From positions 1 through 21,053 of the forward strand of contig NW_014579129.1 of NCBI RefSeq assembly GCF_000485595.1: a DNA stretch of 21,053 nucleotides, written 5' to 3'. Both the position numbers and the translations under genes were made by a program. The notes under the pieces are model-generated. The model saw only the letters and a list, made by a program, of their open reading frames with translations, made no database searches and was not told the origin of the DNA. Position 1 is the first letter of the stretch. Each line of letters begins with the position of its first letter. Below are positions 9,192 to 18,340 of the stretch, one piece after another. The stretch comes from Priapulus caudatus (taxonomy: Eukaryota > Priapulida > Priapulimorpha > Priapulimorphida > Priapulidae).

Positions 9192-9758
9192 GACACAAAA
9201 ACTAAAATACTGTACTACCAAATCTGTGCTATGTAAATGACATTCCTCACTGGGGTTACCAGTTGCAGATATACCTGGCTAAAATACCCTTCCTGAAAAT
9301 TCTAGGTGGGGGGGAGCGACCGCCGCAGTGCTATCCGCCCCCTGTTGACAACTACGCACTGAATCATCTCCCCTGAAATTTTGATAAAATACGTATTTTT
9401 AGCTGAGAACGTTTCGTTAAACGCCAAAAATATGAGAAAAACAACAATAATTTGAACCAAAAAGTGCATATTTTACAGCCTTATAATCAAAATCGGGAAT
9501 ATACTTTCCGAGTCGGGTCTCAGCACCGCCTCCCCCCGCCCCCCCCAAAAAAAGTGAGATGAACTGAATTTCCTATTCAATCCCCGTAGAAAAATTCCAA
9601 AATCCCAACATCAATAGTCTATTCTATTTTGATAAAGCTAGGATTTACTTTCGTGAGCAGTGATGAAGACTTTGGGGATTTTGAGAAAAAAAATCGTATA
9701 TGGGGAATTGCGTCCAAATATAACCGGTCTGAGTTTCAGCTAAAATATATTTTTTCTT
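9192..9758. repeat. Tandem duplication, copy A
   Basis: This segment is repeated in the same orientation at 10007-10975. Landmarks shared in order are TGAAAATTCTAGG, CCCCCTGTTGACAACT, GAACCAAAAAGTGCATATTT, AAAATCGGGAATATACTT, CGGGTCTCAGCACCGCC, AAAAAGTGAGATGAA, and AATCGTATATGGGGAAT. No coding potential is visible. Inverted flanks (near 9143-9162 and 9829-9848) suggest the unit may be part of a DNA element. Confidence 0.8.
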
Positions 9759-10006
9759 ATTTACGGTTATTTCATTTAGCGAAAGCTCTATTTCATGCAT
9801 AGTTTAGNAATTTTGGAGGAAAAATCCTGATATTCTATGATAAAGATGTCCTTCAGGGCGTGTCCCCCTCCTGTTTAGGGGGGGTACCGGGGATTTTGTT
9901 GAAAGTAACACCTCTTCGATGCAACTTCCTGCACTATGAGGCAGCACTATTAAACAACCTTCATCACAATAACATCACTGTTGAGTTGAGTATTTTTACC
10001 TTTGGG

Positions 10007-10975
10007 GACACCAAAGACTAAAATACTTACTACCAAATCTAATGCGGTTACCAGTGCAGACTTACCTAGGCTAAAATACCTTTGCCCTGAAAATTCTAGG
10101 GGGGGGGCGACCGCCCCGTGCTACCCACCCCCTGTTGACAACTCTGGAATCATCTCCCCCTGAAATTTTGATAAAAAGTATATTTTACTGAGAACGTTAA
10201 AACTGCAAAAAAATATGAGAAAAACAACCAGATTTGAACCAAAAAGTGCATATTTTTACCCCTTATACAAAATCGGGAATATACTTCGGGTCGGGTCTCA
10301 GCACCGCCATCCCCCCCCCCAAAAAAAAGTGAGATGAAATTGAATTTTCCCATTCAATCTCCGTGAAAATTCAAAATCCCAACTCTCAATAGGTCATGAA
10401 ACGAAAATGAAAACAAATTAAAACAAAATTGAAATGTTTTTCACAGTGGCCTATCGCTGCCATAGACTGGTACTCACTCCCACCTCGATACCCATCGAGT
10501 AACTAAGCCGAGAGGTGGGACCGGGTACCAGTCTATGGCAGCTATATGCCACTGTGAAATACATTTCAATTTTGTTTACATTTTTTTTCATTTTCATTTC
10601 ATTTTCATTTCATTTTCTTTTCTTTTTTTCATTTTCATTTTCATTTCATTTTCATTTTCATTTTTTTTCATTTTCATTTCATTTTCATTTCATTTTCATT
10701 TTCATTTTTTTTCATTTTCATTTCATTTTCATTTTATTTATTTTTATTTTTATTTTTTATTTTTATTTTCCTTATGGCAGTCCTAGGCCACCATATAGGT
10801 CTATTCTAATCTATTCTATCTAATCTAATCTAATCTATTCTATCTAATCAATTCTATTCTAAGCAAGGATTTAACTTTCGTGGGCAGTGATAAGACTTTA
10901 GGGATTTTGAAAAAAAAATCGTATATGGGGAATGCGTCCAAAATTAACCGTCTGAGTTTCAGTAAAATAATGTCA
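10007..10975. repeat. Tandem duplication, copy B, interrupted by an insertion
   Basis: Same landmarks as copy A, but with many 1-3 base losses and a roughly 455-base insertion (about 10397-10850) between CAATAG and TCTATTCT. The high indel density relative to copy A could be age, or sequencing and assembly error. An N lies between the copies at 9808. Confidence 0.75.
10397..10850. mobile_element. Large palindrome / foldback insertion with expanded TTTTCA repeats
   Basis: Arms 10424-10473 and 10525-10574 are long inverted repeats (start CAAAATTGAAATG, end CATTTCAATTTTG). The loop holds a second stem, TCCCACCTC (10478-10486) with GAGGTGGGA (10512-10520). The outer flanks are also complementary in type: a GAAAATGAAAAC run on the left and a long CATTTTCATTT run on the right (about 10577-10770), followed by a TCTAA microsatellite (about 10800-10858). 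Copy A of the duplication lacks all of it, which marks it as an insertion. The Phe-rich frames here are repeat translations. Confidence 0.6.
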
Positions 10976-12219
10976 TTCTTGGAACGAGTTACAGCCATTT
11001 TACAGTAGATGTATGTCACGTTCCATTTCTGTAATAATACATTAGGAGAGTATCAATAGCGATGACGGATTTGTAGATAAATTTCCAGTATTTATTGTCT
11101 GTAAAATATTAAATTTTTCCCCGTTTTCTTCCTGAAAGTAGGGGGGATGAAAGCCACCCCACCTCAATAAGTGTGGTGGGAATATACCCCTATCCCGCCT
11201 CTATCTACGCCCCTGTCAGATGAACTCAAATTTGACTTTTGATATGCATACAAATATTCATAATCATAATCTTATTAGCAGTACTCTGCAGGCGCCGTGG
11301 AACGATTTTTGAAGCGGGGGTGCTCAATTTGTTACGCTTGACAGTGGCCAATGCAGGTTTTCGAGGATGGTGGTAAGAAACAGGCGGGGGTATGCGGGCC
11401 CTCCCCCAGAAAATTTTGAATCCCCCATTTTCCTCCTTAAAGTAGGGGGGTGATTGTACATGCCATCCCTCCCCCACGTCAATAACGGAAGCTATAACTC
11501 ATTGGCCAATGTTTGATCGATATCTTTATTACCTATGTAGTCAATTATACCTTATCAGGCATTTTTATGGTCATATTGGTGCTGATATTTCATACTTGAC
11601 CTTTTTCTAAAAATAGCAGCAGTAACAGAATTTCACAAATTAGTTTTAGCTGAAGAATGCTAATTCTTGATGAACAGGTGATCTGACATTATTGTTTAAG
11701 TACTTTATATTTTACCACCTTCAATATTTAATACAAGTCACCTGTTTGTATAAATTCGAAATAGGGTTATTAACCTACTAAACATCATACATTCGTTAAA
11801 ACAACCCGAAATTTACAAGTAATCAAAAGTTGGTGTGGATCAAATACAAGTCATTCTTGTTTCTCGTGACTCTCAGAAGTCAATGTTCAACGAGCAGAAC
11901 TGAGATATGTGCGGTTCCCTACTTCAAATTTCTACGTTATGAGAAGTTCGTCTTTGCCAAGTTTTGTTTTAAGTGACAGCATAATACATAGTTAATTAAA
12001 TATCTGGTGGCTCACGCCATAGCTCAATCTTTAAAAGTCCTCAAAAGAGTCCTAGTGTGTGCGGTCATTTCACTTCTATTCTGCTGTGTTATATTCACAG
12101 TTCAGATGTGTGGAACTTATTTTTGTTTGCTATTAGTCAGTAAAGACCATGCTATTTAGATATTGTGCAGTGTTACTCAGAATACAATATATATCACTGT
12201 GTAAATTTCTTTGTTATAG
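10976..12219. other. Gene-less stretch upstream of the membrane-protein gene
   Basis: G/C-tract dispersed repeats lie at about 11135-11215 (ending CTACGCCCCTG) and 11300-11480. The last 700 bases (11500-12219) are AT-rich and free of recognisable repeats, and may hold promoter or 5' intron sequence of the downstream gene. No TATA or initiator could be chosen with confidence. Confidence 0.4.
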
Positions 12220-12376
12220 CATTTGAGCAGCATACAAGGTTGACAGTTCAAAGACCAGGTTATACTATCTTGAATGCAAAGATGACAGTCACAAATGATA
12301 ACAAAAGCTCAATGATGAAAAAGCCAGAGATTAAGGCTCAAGTCATTGGAACAGAATCTCGAAGAAGACTGCTTCG
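12220..12376 (+). CDS. Exon 1 (first visible) of multi-pass membrane protein, Fuseless-like
   Basis: Polypyrimidine-rich acceptor (TTTCTTTGTTATAG, ending 12219) and donor CG|GTGAGT at 12377. The likely start codon is the ATG at 12282 (A at -3), beginning MTVTNDNKSSMMKK and ending SRRRLL. This gives a hydrophilic, lysine/arginine-rich cytosolic N-terminus of about 31 residues and a 5' untranslated part before it. The frame is also open upstream of 12282, so a further coding exon to the left cannot be excluded. The exon ends in phase 2 (CG|G), exactly what the next exon (first base G, then CTG GCT) needs. The match of phase and the chemically sensible join argue strongly for a real gene. Confidence 0.65.
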
Positions 12377-14208
12377 GTGAGTCATTGGGAAAGCTGTTTA
12401 ATAGTACTTGTTTCATGTGGCATCGAACTACAGGATTAGCCTGACACGTTTAACCCCCCCAATGTATTCGCGGTACACAAAAGTAACATAAGTCATAAGA
12501 CGTTGTGATAGTTGTGAAATGTCAACACAACGAGCGGTATAACTTTAATACAAATGAAGATATATTTGAAGCATCGACTTGGACAACATGGGTACGTAAC
12601 TTGTGTGGATGCTGGCTAGCAAGCAACTCCTAAAAACAAGAGAACCTAGTTCGACTGGGAGGCCTCAGTTAGTGGCACCATTTGGCAAGTACAAAAGGGA
12701 GCATTCATTGACTGTGACATCCCACTTGTCACTGAAGTTTTTACTGAGAGGGAATTGAGCATACAACAGTCTCAGCTGAAATGGGAATGTTATAGAGAAA
12801 GTTTCTTGGCCTTCTTCAACCTACAGCCATATCGGCTGAAGTCTTCATGTTTGCTGGTTGACTCCTGTTGGGTGGCACCTGGTAGTTCAATGGCTGTTGT
12901 CTTGGTCGTAGGCTGCTCATCCTGAAAGCGAACCTGTTTGTGAGGTTGGCTTGACTCCATGGGTTGGGCTGTTTGTGATTACGGCGCAGGGAGATCAGAA
13001 AGGTGGCGACTGCTTCGCCTTAGTCGACTTCCGTCTGTGGTTTCGATGATGTAGGATCTTGGTTCATCACATATTTTGATGACGGTTGCCGGTCCCCATC
13101 TTCCGATAGTGTGGTCCTGGGTGCACACCTTCTGTCCCGCTAAGAACAGTGGTCGCTCTGGACCTGCTCTGGCGTCATAGTGTTTCTGTAATAACTGACG
13201 GGCCTCTAACGCGGCATTGATAGTGTCTTTGTCTGGAAGCTCGTTTCTGATGCACACTGGTAGATTGGCCTTAGCTTTTCTACCCATCAGAGTTTCCATG
13301 GGAGATTTTATCTTGTCACTCACTGGCGTCGTTCGTAAGCACAGTAGTGCCAGGTCTGGATCTACTTGATCTAGTCTGGCTTTCCGCAAATATCTTGAAG
13401 GAATAGGCATCAAACTGTGGACCATGCATTATCTGTGTACCATTATCATTTCAGGGATGCCATGAATCCCAAACAGATCTTTGAAGTACGTGACAGCAGC
13501 CTTGCTGGTGCACGACTTACCCATTGAACACACGAATGGGAATTTGGTGTAATGATCTGCTACCAGCAGGTATTCCTCTCCATCTAACTTAAAGAAGTCA
13601 GCACTCAGAGTATGCCATGGATGGGGCGGAATATCTCTGCAGCAATGGCTCCCTTTGCTGTGACGGTGGGTTCTGCTGGCAAATGTCACAATTTGCCACA
13701 AAGGACTCAATGTCTGAAGCTATATTCCAGCCCAGTACACACTGGCCTTAAAATTGGCTCTCAGACGGCACTTATCCCGCCCTTGGTGGCCTGCGTGCAA
13801 TGCCGTGATTACATAGTGTTCCCGTGACATCAGCGAGATTTACGACAATGATGTTGCAATGATGGGGATTCCTAGACTTGCATACCAGGCGTTATGATGG
13901 CGCGTAATTGAATTAACCACGCGCGCAGTGATTGAATCTGATTTTGTCCAAAATAGGCCTACTACATATATGATTGATGGAAGAGCTGGAGCATGTATCA
14001 TTGTATGTTTGTGTATAATCTGTGCTAATAAATAGCCTACCCACAGCTAATGATCCTTGCAAGTCAGACCATGCGAGTCAAACAATGCATGTTTCAAAAT
14101 CGAGGCATTATAGTGTGTGCAATGATAAACCTTGTATGTCATTCCGACTTCATCAAACTCATCACTAAGGGTGTTTGATTTATCTGTATTTGTTTCTTCA
14201 CATTTCAG
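12377..14208 (+). other. Intron 1 of the membrane-protein gene
   Basis: GT-AG intron of 1832 bases (GTGAGT...CACATTTCAG), phase 2. It contains an antisense gypsy integrase relic (12790-13830) and otherwise nothing identifiable. Confidence 0.7.
12790..13830 (-). pseudogene. Ty3/gypsy retrotransposon integrase remnant
   Basis: A decayed C-terminal part of a retrotransposon Pol, reading antisense to the host gene in whose first intron it lies. From 13830 down there is an HHCC zinc-binding module: LHAGHQGRDKCRLRA, then, after a stop and frame change near 13716, SFVANCDICQQN. A second frame change near 13650 leads to IPPHPWHTLSADFF with the first catalytic Asp and LVADHYTKFPFV. At 13429-13445 an in-frame TAA follows GIPEMIM. 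The chain resumes at once with a C-terminal block (SRYLRKARLDQ, then TTPVSDKIKSPMETLMGRKA) and a KVCTQDHTIGRWGPATVI strand. About 50 residues that should carry the second Asp and the Glu of the DDE triad are missing. A TAA near 12978 separates a tail ending YGCRLKKAKKLSL, a typical gypsy tail. No LTRs were identified. Non-functional; family firm. Confidence 0.85.
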
Positions 14209-14329
14209 GCTGGCTGATGCAGTCCTCTCACTTTGTATTTTTACTCCAACGACTGTATTCTTCTGGCGTGGTGGCTGGCAACTCATGGATCTGTATCTCT
14301 ACCCTAATAATCCGGTCCCTAGTGTATTG
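14209..14329 (+). CDS. Exon 2 of multi-pass membrane protein, Fuseless-like
   Basis: Flanked by a strong acceptor (TTGTTTCTTCACATTTCAG, ending 14208) and a consensus donor GTAAGT at 14330. The 121 bases supply one base to the phase-2 codon and then 40 codons ending in phase 0. The product starts LADAVLSLCIFTPTTVFFW, a membrane helix, followed by RGGWQLMDLYLYPNNP. The motif FFWRGGWQLMD recurs as NHWRGVWASLD in exon 3, so the protein has an internal repeat. A paired WRGxW...D design in a multi-pass membrane protein recalls the Fuseless family (Drosophila fusl, presynaptic, eight-helix), but I assign this from memory of the family and only tentatively. The exon is too short and lacks an ATG of its own, so single-frame gene finding would miss it. 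Confidence 0.75.
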
Positions 14330-14483
14330 GTAAGTAAGCCAAAATCCACAATTTGTATGTTAGTGGCAATATTGGGTCCTAAACAAGTTTGAACGTCCCC
14401 AACAATTTTGTAAGAAGGTACATGGGGTCACTTCTTCACATAAGTGTCAGTTCTATAGAGTTGTTCACACAGACAGGTGTTCG

Positions 14484-14576
<93 letters not shown>

Positions 14577-14652
14577 TATTATTGGTTATAACTTGCGCCT
14601 TGCATTGTTAGTACAGAAGTGTTTTTTTACACAATACAACTTATATTTACAG
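14330..14652 (+). other. Intron 2 with (TA)44 microsatellite
   Basis: GT-AG intron of 323 bases, phase 0 (GTAAGT...TATATTTACAG). An uninterrupted TA array occupies 14485-14572 and makes up about a quarter of the intron. Confidence 0.75.
14485..14572. repeat. (TA)44 microsatellite
   Basis: 88 bases of perfect TA dinucleotide inside intron 2. It generates a Tyr/Ile open frame that is not protein-coding. Confidence 0.98.
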
Positions 14653-14839
14653 ATTTCACTGTGTATAGGGTACACTGGTGCCCTTGTAATGCACTCGGGA
14701 CAGTTTCTACTGCAGAAATACATACAGCCAGAAAACACGCTGACTTTCGTTGTCCTGTCCCGCCTCTATTCTGTTGTGTTTGCCTTCACAAGTGTCAACC
14801 ACTGGAGAGGTGTATGGGCGTCACTAGACTATTACACAG
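14653..14839 (+). CDS. Exon 3 of multi-pass membrane protein, Fuseless-like
   Basis: Acceptor TATATTTACAG (ends 14652), donor CAG|GTATGT at 14840; 187 bases, entering in phase 0 and leaving in phase 1 (62 codons plus one base). It begins ISLCIGYTGALVMHSGQFLL, a membrane-spanning segment, then a short charged loop (KYIQPEN). A second hydrophobic segment (VVLSRLYSVVFAFTSV) runs straight into NHWRGVWASLDYYTG, the second copy of the WRGxW motif. Alternating helices and loops suggest a polytopic protein. The next exon must start with two bases completing a codon; I could not find it in 14840-21053, so the gene continues beyond the window or through an exon I cannot recognise. Confidence 0.75.
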
Positions 14840-14901
14840 GTATGTTGTTGTAGTCGTCTAAAATAACGATACTATGCCTTTATGTACGTGTAACCTGTAT
14901 C

Positions 14902-14987
14902 AAGAGTAGATAATAAACACATGTCTTTATGTGTTTACATGTGTTTGTGTTTACACATGTGTTTACATGTCTTTATTATCTACTCTT
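14902..14987. mobile_element. 86-bp foldback element with 9-bp target duplication
   Basis: The ends AAGAGTAGATAATAAA and TTTATTATCTACTCTT are perfect 16-bp inverted repeats, with further pairing of ACATG inside (one mismatch). The flanks are ACCTGTATC (14893-14901) and GCCTGTATC (14988-14996), a 9-bp direct repeat with one mismatch, as expected of a target duplication. It is too small to code. It lies in the intron following exon 3. Confidence 0.75.
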
Positions 14988-15002
14988 GCCTGTATCACGT
15001 GG

Positions 15003-15138
15003 TAACATATGCGTGCTTGTGTGCTTGCGCACATACAATGTGTATGAGTCGGCGCATATAAATGCGTGCTTGTGGGTGAGCGTGTGTGTAAGGTGAAGGC
15101 TAAGCGTGAGCATGAGGGTGCAGGTCTGTGCATGCGTG
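15003..15138. repeat. GTGTGCTTGC-type degenerate microsatellite
   Basis: GT-rich DNA with GCGTGCTTGTG words, reaching up to the left end of the 4-kb transposon. Similar composition occurs at 4762-4806 and 5683-5830. Confidence 0.6.
15135..15138. other. Candidate target-site duplication CGTG, left
   Basis: CGTG abuts the terminal CTAGTCAGGGG and reappears directly after the right terminus at 19134-19137. The terminal CTAG is palindromic, so a CTAG duplication with termini starting TCAGGGG is the alternative reading. Confidence 0.5.
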
Positions 15139-15716
15139 CTAGTCAGGGGTGTTAGGGCTAAAAAGGGGCCGTTTGGTTCACATTCTTCCAAAAGCACCAA
15201 ATTTGGCCCAGATGTTGCCCATACCATACTTTTTCGATTTCTGGCGGGCGCCGGAATGGGCGCCCTACCGTGGCCGCCATATTGGCAAATTCCAATATGA
15301 CCGCAACCCGGGTTCGGTAGCAACCTAGTTAAACATCCAAAAGAGCTATAATCATAAATAATACCACTTTTTAGGGGTTTTAAGGTCTGGGAATCTGATT
15401 CTGATCTTACTTCAGTGATTTGAGGTCAAGGTCATCCCTCAAGGTCATCATAAAGGTCATTTTTGGGTCAAATATGTCATTTTTTAGTGTTTTTGTCAAT
15501 ATATACAAACAGCACATCATTTTATCGGTTTCCATGGTTGAGTAACCCAAATCTCACCTTATTTGAACGATTTGAGGCAATATTGCATGTCAGGGTCACA
15601 ATAGAGGTCACCCGACCAAGAGTTAATCGTACGTCAATTATAGGTAAAAAGTGTTAGAATCAGACATAATACCACTTTTTAGGGATTTGTGGCCTCTGAG
15701 AATCCGATTCTGATCT
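15139..15716. repeat. Left terminal inverted repeat of the 4-kb transposon
   Basis: Pairs with 18549-19133. It includes a region rich in AAGGTCA/TGAGGTCA words and a subterminal direct repeat: an ATAATACCACTTTTTAGGG module at 15358 and again at 15666, each followed by a GATTCTGATCTTA word and a GATTTGAGG word. Confidence 0.85.
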
Positions 15717-16055
15717 TATTTTGGCGATTTGAGGACATAGTGACCACATTTTGGGGTCAAAGGTCAAAGCTCAGCAGTGTACTACTAAAAAATAAACAAA
15801 GATTATTCAGGAATCAATTTTTATTAAAGTAATTCAGAGATTACATATTATGCTGTAGCGAAAAACATGACAAAATGCTTTATGTGCCTCTGTATGCCTT
15901 TAATTTAATGTTCAAATTACAATACAAGGACAACTTTTGCAACAATATACCAATACGTTCTGGCTTGCAGGATATGACATCTGCTGACATTAAGTGATAT
16001 AACAATGTTCATACGTTCTGGCTTACTATGCGCTATATGATGCCAGCAATACGTA

Positions 16056-18340
16056 CTACTGGTCCTCTTCGCTATTAACGCACCCACCTTCGCATTTGCA
16101 AAGGGCCGTACATCGGACACCGGCGCGGTTGCATTTGCACCTTCCTGTGCATGCCTTGAGACAGCCACAGTGCAAGAGAATGGCACATGCCACTGAAGCG
16201 TCGCTGAGAGTGGTCCATAGTGGTTGCCATGTACTGGTGCCATCTTTGTGCCATGTCCCCACTCACTGAAGTCAGGAATTTCCTGCTGAACCGAGGTGGC
16301 CTGACTCCAGTAGAAACTCGCCTGTCGTAACGCTCGCTTCATATGCTGGAACAGTGCTGCTTGGGTAGGTGCTTCCGTGATCTGCTTCCAGTGGTGAAGA
16401 GGCGATGCCTGGCCTCATTGACACCAGCTGCACCACACGCCTTGCTGTACATGAGTACCACGAAGCGTTCGACCTGCTGCATATGCACAGACTCCAGACT
16501 AAAGAGGTCAGGGTCGCGCGTGAGAGCCACTAGTGTGTCGGTGAGGTCCGGCATGCTTGTCCAGGCTGCCTAGGCGGTCTTCTTGTCACATCAAAGAAAC
16601 TGTGAAGTCGTGTCACATCCTGTTAGGCTGTGGAAGAGGGGTAGTGCCAAGGACTTTGAAGGACCGAGATTGGAGCCGATGGTATGGACTGGAATGTCAC
16701 GGTACTTTTTACCAGTACCGAACCCCACCCAGAGCTCTGATAGGCCGAGGTCTCGAAAAACCGGATTGCCAAAACCACGACATTGCTGTCCACCATGCGA
16801 ACATAGGCTGTTGTATGACCCTGCTCTGCGGCATGTGCCAGATGCAGTAAGATCCTTGTGTCCGCCTCGGAATGGTTGCACGGCTGAAGTGTTGTGAGGT
16901 CACAATGCTTGTTGGAGAGCACGGTCTCGAAACGGGTACTCAGGAGGAGCTTTCCACCCATGTCGTTCTTGGAGATCTGTGTGCTGATGAATGAGAAGAG
17001 CTCCTTCTTGTTCTCCTCATTTTTTAGGAAGCCACTGTTCCATTCATGCTTCGGGATTTGAGTGCTGCCATCGCCGACTCTTGTCCGTGGGCCCTTCCCA
17101 CGTCGTAGCTGCGTGAGAGCTTTGAGGTTATTTTCCTCGGGGTAATTATCCCATACAGCATCGATGCATTGGGTACTCCTCTTCATTTGGGCTTCCAGAA
17201 ATGGTACAATGTGAAGCGGCACATACTCGCTGAATGTCTTTGCTGTTGTGGGGCGCACCATGTGGATCACTGCTGCCATATCCAACACCACCACCGTGGC
17301 TTGTTTGGCAGCAGCTGTGCGGCCAGTGGGTGCATTGAGGCATTGAAGAATGTCCGACTTCGTCCCAGATCGCAGCGACCCTCGATCCGCCAGGCTTGGT
17401 GGCTCTCTCTGATTTTCGAACCGAAAGAAGTCTGTCATGTCTGCATCGGGACGCGACTGAAGTGAGAGGAAAAGTTGCGTGATTAAGGTCATATTCTGCC
17501 TCTGTATGCCAGTGTCCTTCTTGCCTTTTTTCTTGGGGTCAGGTCGGTTGGCGAATGTTAGCATGTTGTTCCGCTTAATGGTATCAGATACCGGTACTGA
17601 AGCTTTTCCAGCCTTTCAATGACGTATGCTGCATGAAGGGCTTGGCCAGCTTCATGGATTTGAGATAGAGAATTAGCAACGGCCTGTTCCATGACATTCT
17701 GTGTATCGAGTGCTACAAGCTCCTGACTTGTAGTGAGGAAAGGGTTGCTTAGCTGCTCGACCACCTCGCTGAACGATATTACATCCTTTCAAAACATGAC
17801 TTGCAAGCTGTGTCGTTCCTCATGATGAGCAGTGGATGATGATGGTGGGTAATGGATGGCCTCGAACTCCTCAACTATCCGTGCGCAGTCAGGTCCAGCC
17901 AGCATAAACAGTGTAAGGGCATCGGGGTTCTCATAGAGTCCAACTGCTCCGCCATGCGTCTGAAGGGTTTTGTTTGACTGTTCATGAGCTTGGTCCTTTC
18001 CCATGAGGCTGAACTTTCTAGCTGATTTCTGCACAACAAAGTTGCCCTTCATGAATTCAGCATGTACTTGAGGGTGTTTCTCGGCTAGCTGGACCATGTC
18101 ACGTACATGTACAGGCAGCCAACGCGCGTAGTTTGTGTGGTCCAGGGCGTGAAACCAGCCACAGAGTTCGTCACATGCTTGCACATATAGTGCAAAGTCC
18201 CCCTCCCGCAGGGACCGAACAAAGCGAGTCATCAGCAGCTCCAGGTCGATTACGGTTGACCAGAACTTGAACAGGGGTAGAGTTTGCGATCGTTGATTCC
18301 ACATATCGAATGACTCAGGTGGGACCATTACATTCTCCAA
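16056..18340 (-). pseudogene. Transposon protein with PIN/XPG-like nuclease and CXC-like domain, frameshifted
   Basis: The segment at 18340-17789 (183 codons) carries YVQACDELCGWFHALDHTNY, ARWLPVHVRDM and the conserved block MGKDQAHEQSNK, in which an acidic residue may close the transposase active site. A TGA near 17789 interrupts it; the frame continues to about 17590, then shifts into 17564-16623. That part shows SLADRGSLRSGTKSDI, VVVLDMAAVIHM (Asp at 17280-17282), HSEADTRILLH (16860-16874) and RMVDSNVVVLA near 16780-16795. Another shift near 16755 leads to ELWVGFGTGKKYRDIPVH and LFHSLTGCDTTS (Asp at 16612-16614). The spacing D...EAD...DxD...GCD is that of FEN1/XPG-type PIN nucleases. Two further shifts reach ERFVVLMYSKA and a terminal cluster of nine Cys (16080-16169; CGCLKACTGRCKCNR...). 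The N-terminal part of the usual protein is missing before 18340. Related proteins are common in marine invertebrate gene sets as uncharacterized; their transposon origin is the inference made here. Confidence 0.8.

Noticed and set aside
10515-10823. 102-codon Phe/His-rich open frame
   Set aside because: It is the translation of the CATTTT/TTTTCA simple repeat inside the foldback insertion; no other coding evidence.
14389-14652. Poly Tyr-Ile stretch in frame with exon 3
   Set aside because: Translation of the (TA)44 microsatellite within intron 2; a clear acceptor at 14652 defines where coding starts.
15139-15142. CTAG as the 4-bp target duplication instead of CGTG
   Set aside because: CTAG is palindromic and therefore fits equally as part of the inverted termini; treating it as terminus leaves a matching CGTG on both sides. 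Kept as an alternative only.
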